The notes: generated from the sequence alone by a model not told the origin. Shown: positions 19,377-28,532, counted from the stretch's first letter. The stretch: DNA of 64,000 bases from Bacillota bacterium (GCA_025210655.1 JAOARG010000022.1:1-64000); one strand, 5' to 3'. Numbers and translations are program-made.

Positions 19377-20246
19377 ATGATGAAAATTGCTTTTGGTAAA
19401 ATTAGTTTTGGAGAAGAAATCATTAAAGAAAAGCAGTATTGTTATTCGTATAGTAGTAGAAGAGGATTAAAAATAATTAAGGTGATTGAGGGAGAGGTTA
19501 AAGTAAATACAATATCAAGGCTTCAAGATGGAAGATTGATTAAAGCGGGGGATCTTGAGTTTGTAAATGTAGATCAATATGTTGAAAAAGTATGTCTTGA
19601 ATCGCAGTGTAGAGTATTCGTTCTGGATATAGATTACGACTGGTTAAAAGAGAAAGGATATGATATAGAGAAGGTATATCTTTTTAGCTATAGGTCGATA
19701 AAATCAGATATATATGATGTACATAAAAAAAATCTCTTTGAAATGATTCAGCATATCTATAGTAAGTATTTATTAAGAGATGAAATATCAGATCTAGATA
19801 TTGTAGATATTGTTGATTATATGGTTAAACATTTTGACTTTATTAAGTTTGGAGTTGACTATAAGAAAATGAGTAATAGGATAACTTCTAGATATAGGGA
19901 AATTTTTTTTAATACTGTGAATGTTGAAGGAAAGTATTATTCAAAAAATCTTAAGTATATAGCTGAAGATATTGGTAAGAATTACTCTTATTTAAGGAAA
20001 GATATCAAAAGGAGATATGGTATAAATTACTCAAAACTAAAAAAAGAGCGTATGGTGAGGGTTGCGGCACGCTTGATAGCTGATTCCGACTTGAATCTTA
20101 GTGATATTGCACATATGGCAGGATTTTCTGATCATAAGTATTTTATTAAACACTTCCAAGAAGTTTTCAATTGTAAACCTTCAGAGTATAGGAAAATAGT
20201 GTATAATAATTGTGTAAAGAAAAGCACTTATGATATGGAGGAATAG
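19377..20246 (+). CDS. AraC-family transcriptional regulator
   Basis: The 289-residue protein (start ATG 19377 behind GATGGGGGA; ATG 19380 also possible) ends in a typical AraC double helix-turn-helix (about 185-280), with the second-helix signature IAHMAGFSDHKYFIKHFQEVFNCKPSEYRK. The N-terminal about 100 residues look like a cupin-type sensor. It is followed two bases later by an HD hydrolase gene, with GGAGG in its own tail, so the two form an operon. Ligand and regulon are unknown. Confidence 0.9.
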   Translation: MMKIAFGKISFGEEIIKEKQYCYSYSSRRGLKIIKVIEGEVKVNTISRLQDGRLIKAGDLEFVNVDQYVEKVCLESQCRVFVLDIDYDWLKEKGYDIEKVYLFSYRSIKSDIYDVHKKNLFEMIQHIYSKYLLRDEISDLDIVDIVDYMVKHFDFIKFGVDYKKMSNRITSRYREIFFNTVNVEGKYYSKNLKYIAEDIGKNYSYLRKDIKRRYGINYSKLKKERMVRVAARLIADSDLNLSDIAHMAGFSDHKYFIKHFQEVFNCKPSEYRKIVYNNCVKKSTYDMEE

Positions 20247-20248
20247 TT

Positions 20249-20917
20249 GTGGAAGAAAAATATATTGAAATATTTAATTATGTTAAGAGTGTTTTAAGTT
20301 GCTCAGCACATAATATGGATCATGTACTAAGGGTATATAAAATTTCTTTAGAAATTGCAGAAACTGAAAAAGACGTTGATTTAGATATTCTTGTTCCAAG
20401 TGCATTATTACATGATATTGCCAGAGTAAAAGAGAGTGAGGATACAAGCGGAAGCGTTGATCACTCTGTTTTGGGAGCAGAAATGGCAGGAGATTTCTTA
20501 AAATCAAAGAATTATAGCGATGAGCAAATTGATAAAATTAAGCACTGTATAAGGGCACATAGATTCAGAACTGGAAATTACCCAGAATCAATTGAAGCAA
20601 AAATATTGTTCGATGCAGATAAACTAGATGCTATAGGTGCTATAGGTGTAGCTAGGTGCCTTATGCTATCTGGGCAACATGGTCAAAGATTAACCAATCA
20701 TGAAAACATGCTGGAATATGAAAAAAACAATATAGTAGAAAATGGCAGAATAAAAGATTTAGCAGAGCATACTCCCATAGTGGAGTATGAAACAAAGCTT
20801 AAAAAAATTCCAAGTAAACTATATACAGAAAGTGCAAAGAAAATGAGCAAGGGAAGAATGGAGCTTATGAATAATTTCTTTGAAACTTTGAAAGATGAGA
20901 TAAAAATTAATATATAA
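20249..20917 (+). CDS. HD-domain phosphohydrolase
   Basis: This 222-residue protein uses a GTG start (GGAGGAA upstream). It has HNMDHVLRV near residue 21, LLHDIAR (HD pair) near 54-60, HSVLGAE near 72, and DADKLDAIGAIGVAR near 112-126, the metal-binding pattern of YedJ/YpgQ-type HD hydrolases that act on nucleotides or similar phosphate esters. It is probably regulated with, or by, the adjacent AraC protein. The substrate is unknown. Confidence 0.88.
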   Translation: MEEKYIEIFNYVKSVLSCSAHNMDHVLRVYKISLEIAETEKDVDLDILVPSALLHDIARVKESEDTSGSVDHSVLGAEMAGDFLKSKNYSDEQIDKIKHCIRAHRFRTGNYPESIEAKILFDADKLDAIGAIGVARCLMLSGQHGQRLTNHENMLEYEKNNIVENGRIKDLAEHTPIVEYETKLKKIPSKLYTESAKKMSKGRMELMNNFFETLKDEIKINI

Positions 20918-20924
20918 TTTTGAT

Positions 20925-20957
20925 GAAGAGAAGGACTAATGTTCTTCTCTTCTTGTT
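20925..20957 (+). terminator. Terminator after the HD hydrolase gene
   Basis: GAAGAGAAG (20925-20933) pairs with CTTCTCTTC (20944-20952), followed by a short T-rich tract. Confidence 0.75.
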
Positions 20958-21140
20958 TTACCTCCATGAGAAAAGGGAATAAAACTATTAAGCCGATGAA
21001 AAAGTTCACACAGTTGATTCTTTGACACAATATGTTGAGTTACATAATTGATAAGAAGATCTACATTGTGCTATAAGAATTTTAAAAGTTATTTTTTCAG
21101 TGGCCTGAGAATTATTAAGAAATTTCTATGGAGGCTAGTG

Positions 21141-23453
21141 ATGAGGAAAAAACTAAAGAATCTTTTGAATATTAATAGATTACAAGATTTGATAGACCAT
21201 ATCTATGCATCATCAGATATTCCAACTGGAATTATTGAGAGAAATGGTGATGTTGTTGCTTCTAGTGGCTTAAACAAATTATGTGAGCAGTACCATAAGA
21301 ATAATGAGATTACAAATGGATTCTGTCAGGAATGCTTTATGGATATAGAAAGAAATCTTGAAAGTGGAAGTAAATTTCATTTATCAAAATGTAAAAATGG
21401 AATGATTGATATAAGTGTTCCCATTCTCATAGATGGAAGCTATGTTGCAACTCTTTTTCAGGGACAATTTTTTGATAAAGAGCCTGATATAAGTAAATAC
21501 AATGATATTTCTGATACATATGATTTTTCAAAGGAAGAATATTTAGAAGCAGTAAAAAATACAGAAATATGTTGTGAAGAAAAGATTCAAACAGTGATTG
21601 ATTTTTTAATAGGAATCTCTCAATTTATAAGTGATGTTGCATCATCTAAATATGAGCTGGAAGTTCGTAATCTTGAGCTGTTAAGAAAAAATGAAGAATT
21701 GGAAGATACTTTTTTTGATTTAATTTCAGTTGAGGATGAGTTAAAAGAGCGTCTTGAAGAGCTAAAGGAGAAAAGTAGAAAGCTTGAAGAAATGTCCGAT
21801 AGATATCGTTTGATTTCTGAAGGAACCCATGATGTAATTTGGGATATAAATATTGCTAATAATGATTTATTTGTGTCTGATAAAATGAGTAATATACTTG
21901 ATGGAGATGTGGAGCTCAGTTCATATAAGGAGTTCTCTAATTTTCTTCACCATGATGATAAGGAGAAGGTAATTAGTAAATTTAGAGATCGAATAAAATC
22001 AGGTCAGTATTATGAAGATGAGTTTAGATTAGTGACAAAAAAAGGTGATGTGAAGCATCTTCTTTGTCGTGGTAAGGTACTAAGAGATGAGGATAATAAA
22101 CCAATAAAAATGGCAGGTTCTATAAAAAATATTACTGAGAAAAGATTGTATGAGGAAAAAATTGAAGAGTTAGCATATACAGACATGTTGACTGGTCTGA
22201 AAAACCGCAATAAGTGTACGTTAGATATTGATAAGAATCTTAACGAAGTGAGGGGTAAATTAAAAAAAAATTTATCGGTAATGTATATAGATATCGACGA
22301 TTTCAAGAATGTCAATGATATTTATGGTCATCCTCTGGGGGATTATATACTGAAAAAGGTATCAAAAAGATTAGAAAAACTAATGGATGAAGGGATGGAG
22401 TTGTACCGATTTGGTGGAGATGAGTTTTTGATAAGGATGACAGACTATGAAGATATAGACAGTGTAAGAAAAAAAGCAAGTGAAATTCTCGATAAAATCT
22501 CTAAACCATTTAGAGTAAATAAGAAAGAGTTCTTTCTGACTTTATCAATTGGAATTGCCGAATCAAAAAATGGTAAAACAAAGTTTCATAAAATGCTAAA
22601 AAAAGCAGACATGGCACTTAATAAGGCTAAAGAAGAAGGGAAAAATAAGTTTAGGATATTTACTAATAAACTTCAAGAGGAGAGCTTTACTAATATATCA
22701 ATTGAATCTGATTTAAAGAAAGCTATCTCCAACGATGAACTTTTCTTAGTATTCCAACCCAAAATAAATATTAAAGACAATTATGTCGATGGATTTGAGG
22801 CTTTAATTAGGTGGAAACATCCTGAGAAGGGTATAGTATATCCAGGAGAATTCATTGATATAGCTGAGAAAAGTGGAACGATAAAGTTGATAGATGAGTG
22901 GGTATTTAAAAATATCATTATAAAAACCAATGAACTTGAAAAATCAGGAGTATCCTTTGATTCTATATCCTTTAACGTATCCCCCTCAACACTGTTACAC
23001 TATTCAACTATTGAAAATATAAAAGCTATATTAAAGGAAAATAATTTCAAACCAAATAAAATAAAGATAGAAATTACAGAGAATGCAATGATTGATTCTA
23101 TAAATAACGCTAAAGACATATTGAATGTTCTTAAGGAGCTTGGTTTTGCCATATCCCTTGATGATTTTGGAAAAGGCTACTCTTCCTTAAATTATTTAAA
23201 AATGCTACCCATAGATGAACTCAAAATAGATAAGGCATTTATAGATGATATAGATTATTCTGATAAGGATATAATAGATTTGATTATAAATCTTGGTCAT
23301 AGAATGGGACTTAAGATAATTGCTGAAGGAGTAGAGAATTATAGTCAGTATAAATATTTAAAAGATAATAAATGTGATGTTATACAAGGTTATTACTTAG
23401 CCAAACCACTGGAATTTGATGAGATAAATCTTTTCTGTGAAGTTTTTCATTAA
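21141..23453 (+). CDS. PocR-PAS-GGDEF-EAL cyclic-di-GMP enzyme
   Basis: Starting at ATG 21141 (GGAGG six bases upstream), the 770-residue cytoplasmic protein has a PocR-type ligand domain (about 5-170, with LCEQYHKNNEITNGFCQEC and HLSKCKNGMIDISVPI, likely binding a small carbon compound), a coiled coil (about 175-230), a PAS domain (about 230-350), a GGDEF domain with intact YRFGGDEF (about 365-520) and an EAL domain with EALIRW and DDFGKGYSS (about 540-765). Both catalytic signatures are present, so it may make and break cyclic di-GMP, switched by a PocR ligand. I saw no riboswitch in the 220-base leader. Confidence 0.92.
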   Translation: MRKKLKNLLNINRLQDLIDHIYASSDIPTGIIERNGDVVASSGLNKLCEQYHKNNEITNGFCQECFMDIERNLESGSKFHLSKCKNGMIDISVPILIDGSYVATLFQGQFFDKEPDISKYNDISDTYDFSKEEYLEAVKNTEICCEEKIQTVIDFLIGISQFISDVASSKYELEVRNLELLRKNEELEDTFFDLISVEDELKERLEELKEKSRKLEEMSDRYRLISEGTHDVIWDINIANNDLFVSDKMSNILDGDVELSSYKEFSNFLHHDDKEKVISKFRDRIKSGQYYEDEFRLVTKKGDVKHLLCRGKVLRDEDNKPIKMAGSIKNITEKRLYEEKIEELAYTDMLTGLKNRNKCTLDIDKNLNEVRGKLKKNLSVMYIDIDDFKNVNDIYGHPLGDYILKKVSKRLEKLMDEGMELYRFGGDEFLIRMTDYEDIDSVRKKASEILDKISKPFRVNKKEFFLTLSIGIAESKNGKTKFHKMLKKADMALNKAKEEGKNKFRIFTNKLQEESFTNISIESDLKKAISNDELFLVFQPKINIKDNYVDGFEALIRWKHPEKGIVYPGEFIDIAEKSGTIKLIDEWVFKNIIIKTNELEKSGVSFDSISFNVSPSTLLHYSTIENIKAILKENNFKPNKIKIEITENAMIDSINNAKDILNVLKELGFAISLDDFGKGYSSLNYLKMLPIDELKIDKAFIDDIDYSDKDIIDLIINLGHRMGLKIIAEGVENYSQYKYLKDNKCDVIQGYYLAKPLEFDEINLFCEVFH

Positions 23454-23528
23454 TATTACTTAGTATTTTATAAATTATACATAATTATATAGTAAAATAA
23501 TAAGTAAAGTATTGATAGGGAGGACAAA

Positions 23529-24650
23529 ATGAAAAAATATTTACTAGTAATAATGGTGTTAGTTGTACTATTAGTTTCAGGATGCCAGAATCAAGGGGAT
23601 ATAAATGAAAGTAGTAGTAATGATAAGCAATCAGAGAATGAAAAAATAGTGGAAAAAAGTGAATTTCTAACATTAGGCGGGAAAGCATTTACTGAAGAAA
23701 ATGCTAGACTATATGATCCAAGCCTTGGATTTGGTTTTATTGCCCATGAATATTTTGATGATCTAGGTTCTAAGAATAAACTCGCTATGACTAAGCTGTC
23801 TGATGATGGAATACTTATTGAATATGTATCTGAGGAAATGATGAATTTTCTTAATGGATTACAAGGTTTGTCAGAAGAGGAGTTATCTAAGAAAATTTTA
23901 ATGTATGATAACTATGCCATTAATCTATATAGTGTATTTAGAGTAGATCTTGGGAATGGTGATGCTTTATATAATGAGTATGAAGAGGTGTTTTCTAATA
24001 TAGAAGAATTGAAAGAATATGAAGGGAAAAAATATTATTTAGGATATAATAGCGATTTTTCAGACAAAAATATCTCAGAACAAGAGAGAACTGAGATAGA
24101 AAGATTAATTTCTTTAAAAGATGAGTTTATAAGTAATATAGCAATTTATGGAGATAAGCTTGATGATAAGATAGAAGCTGAGAAAAAAGATAGAGAGGCT
24201 AATTTTAATCTTGGACAGTTTAATGCAGATACACTAGATGGTAACAAAGTTGATCCATCTTTTATAAAAGAAAATAAATTGACAATGATAAATGTATGGA
24301 CAACATGGTGCGGGCCATGTGTAAATGAAATGCCAGAACTATCTGTTTTAGCAAAAGAAATGCTTCCTGAGGGGGTAAAAATATTAAGTGTATGTGTAGA
24401 CGGAAGAGAAGAATTGGAAACAGCTAAGGAGATTATTAAGGACTCCGGAGGTGGTTTTACAGTGATTATTCCTGATGAAATATTGGAAAAGAACTTGATG
24501 CCATATGTAGATGCATATCCAACAACACTTTTTGTTGATAGTAATGGTGTGCTTGTAGGCTCGAAAATGGTAGGAGCTCCATACGATGATGTAGCAGAAA
24601 CCTATTTAAATGAAATAAATATTAGATTGGATATTCTAGATAAGAAATAG
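23529..24650 (+). CDS. TlpA-like thiol-disulfide lipoprotein
   Basis: This 373-residue protein has a lipoprotein signal with Cys19 in LVSGC. The C-terminal about 140 residues are a thioredoxin-like TlpA/ResA domain with active site WCGPC (Cys261 and Cys264) and a late cis-proline segment AYPTTLF. The region 45-230 is an added helical/beta domain that I do not recognise. It should reduce or scan disulfides outside the membrane. It is the first gene of a four-gene redox operon with a CXXC microprotein, a ferredoxin-like membrane protein and a seleno-glutaredoxin. Confidence 0.88.
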   Translation: MKKYLLVIMVLVVLLVSGCQNQGDINESSSNDKQSENEKIVEKSEFLTLGGKAFTEENARLYDPSLGFGFIAHEYFDDLGSKNKLAMTKLSDDGILIEYVSEEMMNFLNGLQGLSEEELSKKILMYDNYAINLYSVFRVDLGNGDALYNEYEEVFSNIEELKEYEGKKYYLGYNSDFSDKNISEQERTEIERLISLKDEFISNIAIYGDKLDDKIEAEKKDREANFNLGQFNADTLDGNKVDPSFIKENKLTMINVWTTWCGPCVNEMPELSVLAKEMLPEGVKILSVCVDGREELETAKEIIKDSGGGFTVIIPDEILEKNLMPYVDAYPTTLFVDSNGVLVGSKMVGAPYDDVAETYLNEINIRLDILDKK

Positions 24651-24660
24651 GAGCATATTT

Positions 24661-24798
24661 ATGAATAGAAATATAGTAAGATTTATAGTCTTGTTGACTA
24701 GTTTTGTATTTATTGCTTTTGGAATGATTAGGGAAGAACATTTACTTGTACTGCAAAAAGCAGTTGCAATATGTCTTGAATGTATTGGGGTGGGATGA
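24661..24798 (+). CDS. CD1871A-like CXXC membrane microprotein
   Basis: This 45-residue protein is one transmembrane helix (about 6-20) followed by a short tail with ICLECIG, a CxxC pair near the C-terminus. Its size, CxxC tail and position between a TlpA-like gene and a 4Fe-4S membrane protein match the CD1871A family of clostridial CXXC microproteins. It starts ten bases after the TlpA gene and overlaps the next start by four bases (ATGA), so translation is coupled. It may relay electrons between the membrane ferredoxin and TlpA (inference). Confidence 0.8.
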   Translation: MNRNIVRFIVLLTSFVFIAFGMIREEHLLVLQKAVAICLECIGVG

Positions 24799-25655
24799 TG
24801 AAACGATTTCTTATTCAACTCCTTAATTCCATTGCTATAAATGGCTATGTGCAAGGTTTTTTAAGAAGCACAATATACAAAGGTGATACAAAAGTTGTTT
24901 GCGTACCGGGTTTAAATTGCTACTCTTGTCCGGGAGCTGTTGCTTCATGTCCAATAGGAGCTCTTCAATCAGTTTTGGGAAGCCGTAAGTTCAATTTCTC
25001 CTTCTATATATTGGGCTTTATAATGGGCTTTGGAATACTTTTTGCTAGATTAATATGTGGTTTTCTTTGTCCATTTGGTTTCTTACAGGATCTTCTATAC
25101 AAAGTAAAAGTGAAAAAAATAAATGTAGCAGAAAAAATTGATAAACCTTTAAGGTATTTAAAATACGTTATTTTGCTGCTGTTTGTTATTATTTTTCCAC
25201 TGATACTTACGAATAAGTATGGATCAGCACCACCATATTTTTGTCAGTATATATGCCCAGTAGGTACCCTTCAAGGGGGAATACCTCTTGTTATTGGTAA
25301 TGAGTTTTTAAGAAATATGATAGGTTGGCTTTTTTCTTGGAAGATGTTTATTTTATTAATGGTTATCCTTGCATCAACGTTTATATATCGTCCGTTTTGC
25401 AAATATCTATGCCCATTAGGTGCTATATATGCCTTATTTAATAAAGTGAGTTTCTATAGATTGAAAGTGAACCATGATACTTGCATTAATTGTATGAGGT
25501 GTGAAACTACATGTAAAATGCAAGTAAAAGTCTTACAAAACCCGAACCACGGGGAATGTATTAGATGTGGTGATTGTATAAAAGTGTGCCCAGTAGATGC
25601 GATTGAAAGGGAAAAAGTTTTTTCAAAGAATGTTGAAGAAAAAAGTTATATGTAA
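24795..25655 (+). CDS. NapH/MauN-like 4Fe-4S membrane protein
   Basis: This 286-residue protein (ATG 24795; ATG 24798 equally possible) has about five membrane helices. It carries several CxxxCP motifs on membrane-edge loops (LNCYSCPGAVASCP, CGFLCPFG, CQYICPVG, CKYLCPLGA) and two C-terminal ferredoxin clusters, CINCMRCETTC and CIRCGDCIKVCP. This is the NapH/RdxA-type electron carrier architecture, moving electrons across the membrane or to a periplasmic acceptor. In this operon the likely acceptor is the TlpA/CXXC pair, with the seleno-glutaredoxin on the inside (inference). Confidence 0.9.
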   Translation: MMKRFLIQLLNSIAINGYVQGFLRSTIYKGDTKVVCVPGLNCYSCPGAVASCPIGALQSVLGSRKFNFSFYILGFIMGFGILFARLICGFLCPFGFLQDLLYKVKVKKINVAEKIDKPLRYLKYVILLLFVIIFPLILTNKYGSAPPYFCQYICPVGTLQGGIPLVIGNEFLRNMIGWLFSWKMFILLMVILASTFIYRPFCKYLCPLGAIYALFNKVSFYRLKVNHDTCINCMRCETTCKMQVKVLQNPNHGECIRCGDCIKVCPVDAIEREKVFSKNVEEKSYM

Positions 25656-25707
25656 TACTTTAAAGAAAATATATTACGGAGGAAATCTATGATAAGGGGG
25701 AAGAAGA

Positions 25708-26046
25708 ATGGAGAAGTTTATTATGTATACTACAAGCACATGACCTCATTGTGTAACTGCTAAGGAGTTCCTTAGAGAAAAGGGAGTAACTTATATCGAA
25801 AAAAATGTTAATGAAGACGATGAGGCTAGAAAAGAAATGATTAGCTTAGGTATAAGAGGCGTTCCCGCTTTCAATATTGATGGAGAAATAATTGTAGGAT
25901 TTGATAAAGAAAGAATTTTGTCAAAGATAGACTTTAATATCACCTCATGTCATAACTGTAATAAGAGGATGAAATATCCTAAAGGAAAAGGCACTTTGCT
26001 ACTCACATGTCCTAATTGTGGAACTAAGTACAAGGTGAAATCATAA
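25708..26046 (+). CDS. Selenocysteine glutaredoxin fused to a zinc ribbon
   Basis: ATG 25708 with AAGGGGG seven bases upstream opens a frame of 112 codons plus stop, in which codon 12 (25741-25743) is TGA. Reading it as selenocysteine gives TSTUPHC, exactly where glutaredoxins have CPxC, and the frame continues with the conserved RGVPAFNIDGEIIVGF cis-proline and C-terminal motif. Residues about 80-112 form a zinc ribbon with CHNCN and CPNCG. A hairpin suited to SECIS function follows the TGA. A gene finder treating TGA as stop would report only the tail from 25837. It is probably cytoplasmic and part of the redox operon. Confidence 0.85.
25744..25778 (+). promoter_or_regulatory. Bacterial SECIS-like hairpin
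   Basis: CTAAGG (25760-25765) pairs perfectly with CCTTAG (25770-25775); the loop AGTT includes a GU. The loop lies 22 bases after the UGA, inside the usual distance for bacterial SECIS elements within the coding region. Loop G and U are features that SelB recognises in known cases. Confidence 0.7.
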
Positions 26047-26088
26047 AGTGCTATATAGAAGTGATTAGAGGATTAAAAAACATATAAA

Positions 26089-26140
26089 AACAGAAATATA
26101 AATTGTTTAAAAAATAACGATTTATATTTCTGTTTTTTTG
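26089..26140 (+). terminator. Terminator of the redox operon
   Basis: A perfect 15-bp stem joins 26089-26103 and 26120-26134, followed by T7. The remaining gap to 26793 holds the transporter promoter and leader. Confidence 0.88.
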
Positions 26141-26280
26141 TTTTACAAAGCAATAAAATGTGGTATTATGAATATGTATAGTAAAATATTCTGAAAATTC
26201 AAAAAACTAGATACAATTTGATATATCTATTGGAAAAATGACTTTTTTTCAGAAAATATTAAAAAAATGTAACAATTATC

Positions 26281-26309
26281 TTGACATTATATGCAAATTC
26301 TATTATGCT
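26281..26309 (+). promoter_or_regulatory. Promoter of the first NSS transporter
   Basis: TTGACA (26281-26286), 17 bases, TATGCT (26304-26309). The same arrangement (TTGACA-17-TATCCT) stands before the second copy at 28533-28561, with matching flanks. Confidence 0.7.
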
Positions 26310-26315
26310 AATAAC

Positions 26316-26793
26316 TGTCATACAAAATTTATGATGAAGGCTTATATACACATTATATTGTGACTAAGCCATAAGCATTTGAATTTACTTATATTCGAAA
26401 TTGTCGAAAAATTTTGTAAATTAATTCAGAAATATTTTACTTATGTTTCTAAATCCTTTTATTAATCAAAATAAAAGGTATAATGCTAGTTTATCTTAGT
26501 ATGTAACTCAGTTATTTCAAATGAATTTATATTTGATTGTAATACTGAGATTAGAGAAAAATGTTGCAAGAAAGTGGGGGACAGGTTTCTCGGTTCTGAA
26601 TATTTTATATTTTCAGAATATTTGGTTTATTGTGTGTTTATTGGCTATGGGGACAATCAAGTAATAATTGGCAAAGTTTTTTTCTGATAAGAAAGACAAG
26701 GAATCATAATTTTTTTAAGCCGATTAGTTATTATCATTGATCGTAGTTAATGAACTGTAAGGAAGTTTCAATGTAGTAATTAAGGAGGTATTT
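26316..26793 (+). ncRNA. Conserved structured leader RNA, copy 1
   Basis: About 480 bases separate the promoter from the transporter start. The region is conserved in parts with 28568-29033. Helices supported in both copies are: 26339-26344 with 26365-26370 (inner 26349-26352/26359-26362); 26507-26512 with 26544-26549, enclosing 26517-26522/26531-26536; and 26594-26600 with 26612-26618. Base changes between the copies keep the pairing. It contains no T-box or other riboswitch motif that I recognise. The 3' end carries a fully conserved TAATTAAGGAGGT ribosome site. Confidence 0.6.
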
Positions 26794-28302
26794 ATGAAAG
26801 AGGAAAGAGGTCAATGGGGTTCGCGTATGGGCTTTATACTTGCTGCGATAGGTTCTGCGGTAGGTTTGGGTAATATTTGGAGATTCCCGTACACAGCATC
26901 AAGTAACGGAGGTGGAGCATTCCTGATTCCGTACTTATTCGCACTACTTACTGCAGGTATTCCAATTCTTATTCTTGAGTTTGCTATAGCTCATAAGATT
27001 AAGAAATCTGCACCAGGTGTATTTGGAAAAGTTAAAACAAGTTTACAGTCACTAGGATGGGTACAGACATTTATATCTATATCAATCATGGTGTATTACA
27101 CAGTAATTATCGGTTGGTCAATTAACTTTGCACTGTTCTCATTTGGAGCGAAGTGGGGAGAAGATACAAAGGGATTCTTCTTCGGTGATTTCCTTCACTT
27201 AACTGACGGACCTTTCAATATTGGACCTATAAACACAGGTATGCTTATTGCACTTATCGCTGTTTGGGGTATCAACTACCTAGTACTTATGGGTGGAGTT
27301 AAAGCTGGTATCGAGAAAGCAAACAAGATTTTTATGCCATTACTAATTGCATGTCTTGTTATTGTAGCAATCAGAGGTATTACACTTCCTGGAGCTGCTC
27401 AAGGTCTTGATTATTTCTTCAAGCCTGATTTCTCTAAATTAGGAGATCCAACAGTTTGGTTAGCTGCATATGGACAGATTTTCTATTCACTTAGTATCTG
27501 TTTCGGTATCATGATTACTTATGCAAGTTACTTGCCTGAGAAGACAGATATCGTAAATAATGCCTTTATGACTGGTTTTGGTAACTGTTCATTCAGTATC
27601 TTAGCTGGTATGACAGTATTCTCAGTACTTGGTTACATGGCTGCTCAGCAGGGTGTTGCAGTATCTGAAGTATCTGCAGGTGGTATCGGACTTGCATTCG
27701 TAGTATTCCCTAAGGCAATCAATGCTTTACCAGGAATGAACGGAATTTTCGGAGCTATATTCTTCCTATGTCTGATATTTGCAGGACTTTCTTCATCAAT
27801 GTCAATCATGGAAGTTGTTGTTTCAAGTGTAAATGATAAGTACAATACTTCTAGAAAGAAGACTTTAACAGTATTAACTATTTTAGGATTCTGTATTTCG
27901 CTTATCTTTGTTACAGGTGCTGGACTATATATCCTAGATATCGTAGATCACTTTGTTAACACTTATGCAATTGCTATTTCAGGTTTAATCGAGATTGTTG
28001 TATTATCTTACCTAGTTAACTTAGAAGAGTTAAGAGGTTATGCTAATGGAATGTCAGACTTCTCAGTAGGAACATGGTGGAACTTTACTCTTAAGTATTT
28101 AACACCAATAATGCTAGCAATCATGTTTGCATTCAACACATTTAATGACTTTACTAAAGGATACGAAGGATATCCAACTAAAGCTCTTATGGTATACGGT
28201 GTTGGAACATTAGTATTTATAGTAGTTGGAGCATTAATCTTTACTAGTATTAAAGGTGAAGATAGCTACGAAAAGCTTATTTCTGAAGGAGTTGATCTGT
28301 AA
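26794..28302 (+). CDS. NSS-family sodium:amino-acid symporter, copy 1
   Basis: The 502-residue membrane protein begins with the family signature RGQWGSRMGFILAAIGSAVGLGNIWRFPY (TM1, sodium and substrate site) and has about 11-12 helices. It is a bacterial NSS (LeuT-fold) transporter importing an amino acid with sodium. It is followed by an overlapping MetS-like microprotein gene, an arrangement known for methionine/alanine importers such as MetPS of Corynebacterium. A near-identical copy lies at 29034-30542. The differences are few, mostly in the last third and at residues near 78-80 and 188-190. Confidence 0.93.
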   Translation: MKEERGQWGSRMGFILAAIGSAVGLGNIWRFPYTASSNGGGAFLIPYLFALLTAGIPILILEFAIAHKIKKSAPGVFGKVKTSLQSLGWVQTFISISIMVYYTVIIGWSINFALFSFGAKWGEDTKGFFFGDFLHLTDGPFNIGPINTGMLIALIAVWGINYLVLMGGVKAGIEKANKIFMPLLIACLVIVAIRGITLPGAAQGLDYFFKPDFSKLGDPTVWLAAYGQIFYSLSICFGIMITYASYLPEKTDIVNNAFMTGFGNCSFSILAGMTVFSVLGYMAAQQGVAVSEVSAGGIGLAFVVFPKAINALPGMNGIFGAIFFLCLIFAGLSSSMSIMEVVVSSVNDKYNTSRKKTLTVLTILGFCISLIFVTGAGLYILDIVDHFVNTYAIAISGLIEIVVLSYLVNLEELRGYANGMSDFSVGTWWNFTLKYLTPIMLAIMFAFNTFNDFTKGYEGYPTKALMVYGVGTLVFIVVGALIFTSIKGEDSYEKLISEGVDL

Positions 28303-28400
28303 TGAGTGGAATGGGTATAGTATTCGGTTTAATAGCCGTAGGAATCACATGGGGTGGATTTGGTATTTGTTTATCAATTGCCATGAAAGGTGAAAAATAA
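28302..28400 (+). CDS. metS: MetS-like NSS transporter small subunit, copy 1
   Basis: This 32-residue single-helix protein (MSGMGIVFGLIAVGITWGG... then a charged MKGEK tail) has an ATG that overlaps the transporter's TAA by one base. Both copies of the transporter carry it, and its composition and position match the MetS family of NSS small subunits that are needed for transport activity in Corynebacterium. Too short for most gene callers. Confidence 0.85.
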   Translation: MSGMGIVFGLIAVGITWGGFGICLSIAMKGEK

Positions 28401-28416
28401 TTAACTAAATTTCAAA

Positions 28417-28453
28417 ATGGTGTCTTAGAAAATTCTAAGACATCATTTTTTTT
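28417..28453 (+). terminator. Terminator after transporter copy 1
   Basis: A 14-bp stem (28417-28430 with 28433-28446, one G-U pair) is followed by T8-9. Confidence 0.88.
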
Positions 28454-28532
28454 TGCTAACCACTAAAATTGTTATTCAATTCACAATAATTGTACTATTT
28501 TCTGAGCATGTTAAAAAAATGTAATATTTATC

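Noticed and set aside
20957..21140. Cyclic-di-GMP riboswitch before the GGDEF-EAL gene
   Set aside because: I looked for GEMM-type conserved bases and tetraloop motifs and found none.
25689..25763. 24-residue frame with GGAGG upstream, overlapping the start of the seleno-glutaredoxin
   Set aside because: Different frame, no recognisable content; the glutaredoxin has its own ribosome site at 25694-25700. It could at most be a coupling leader.
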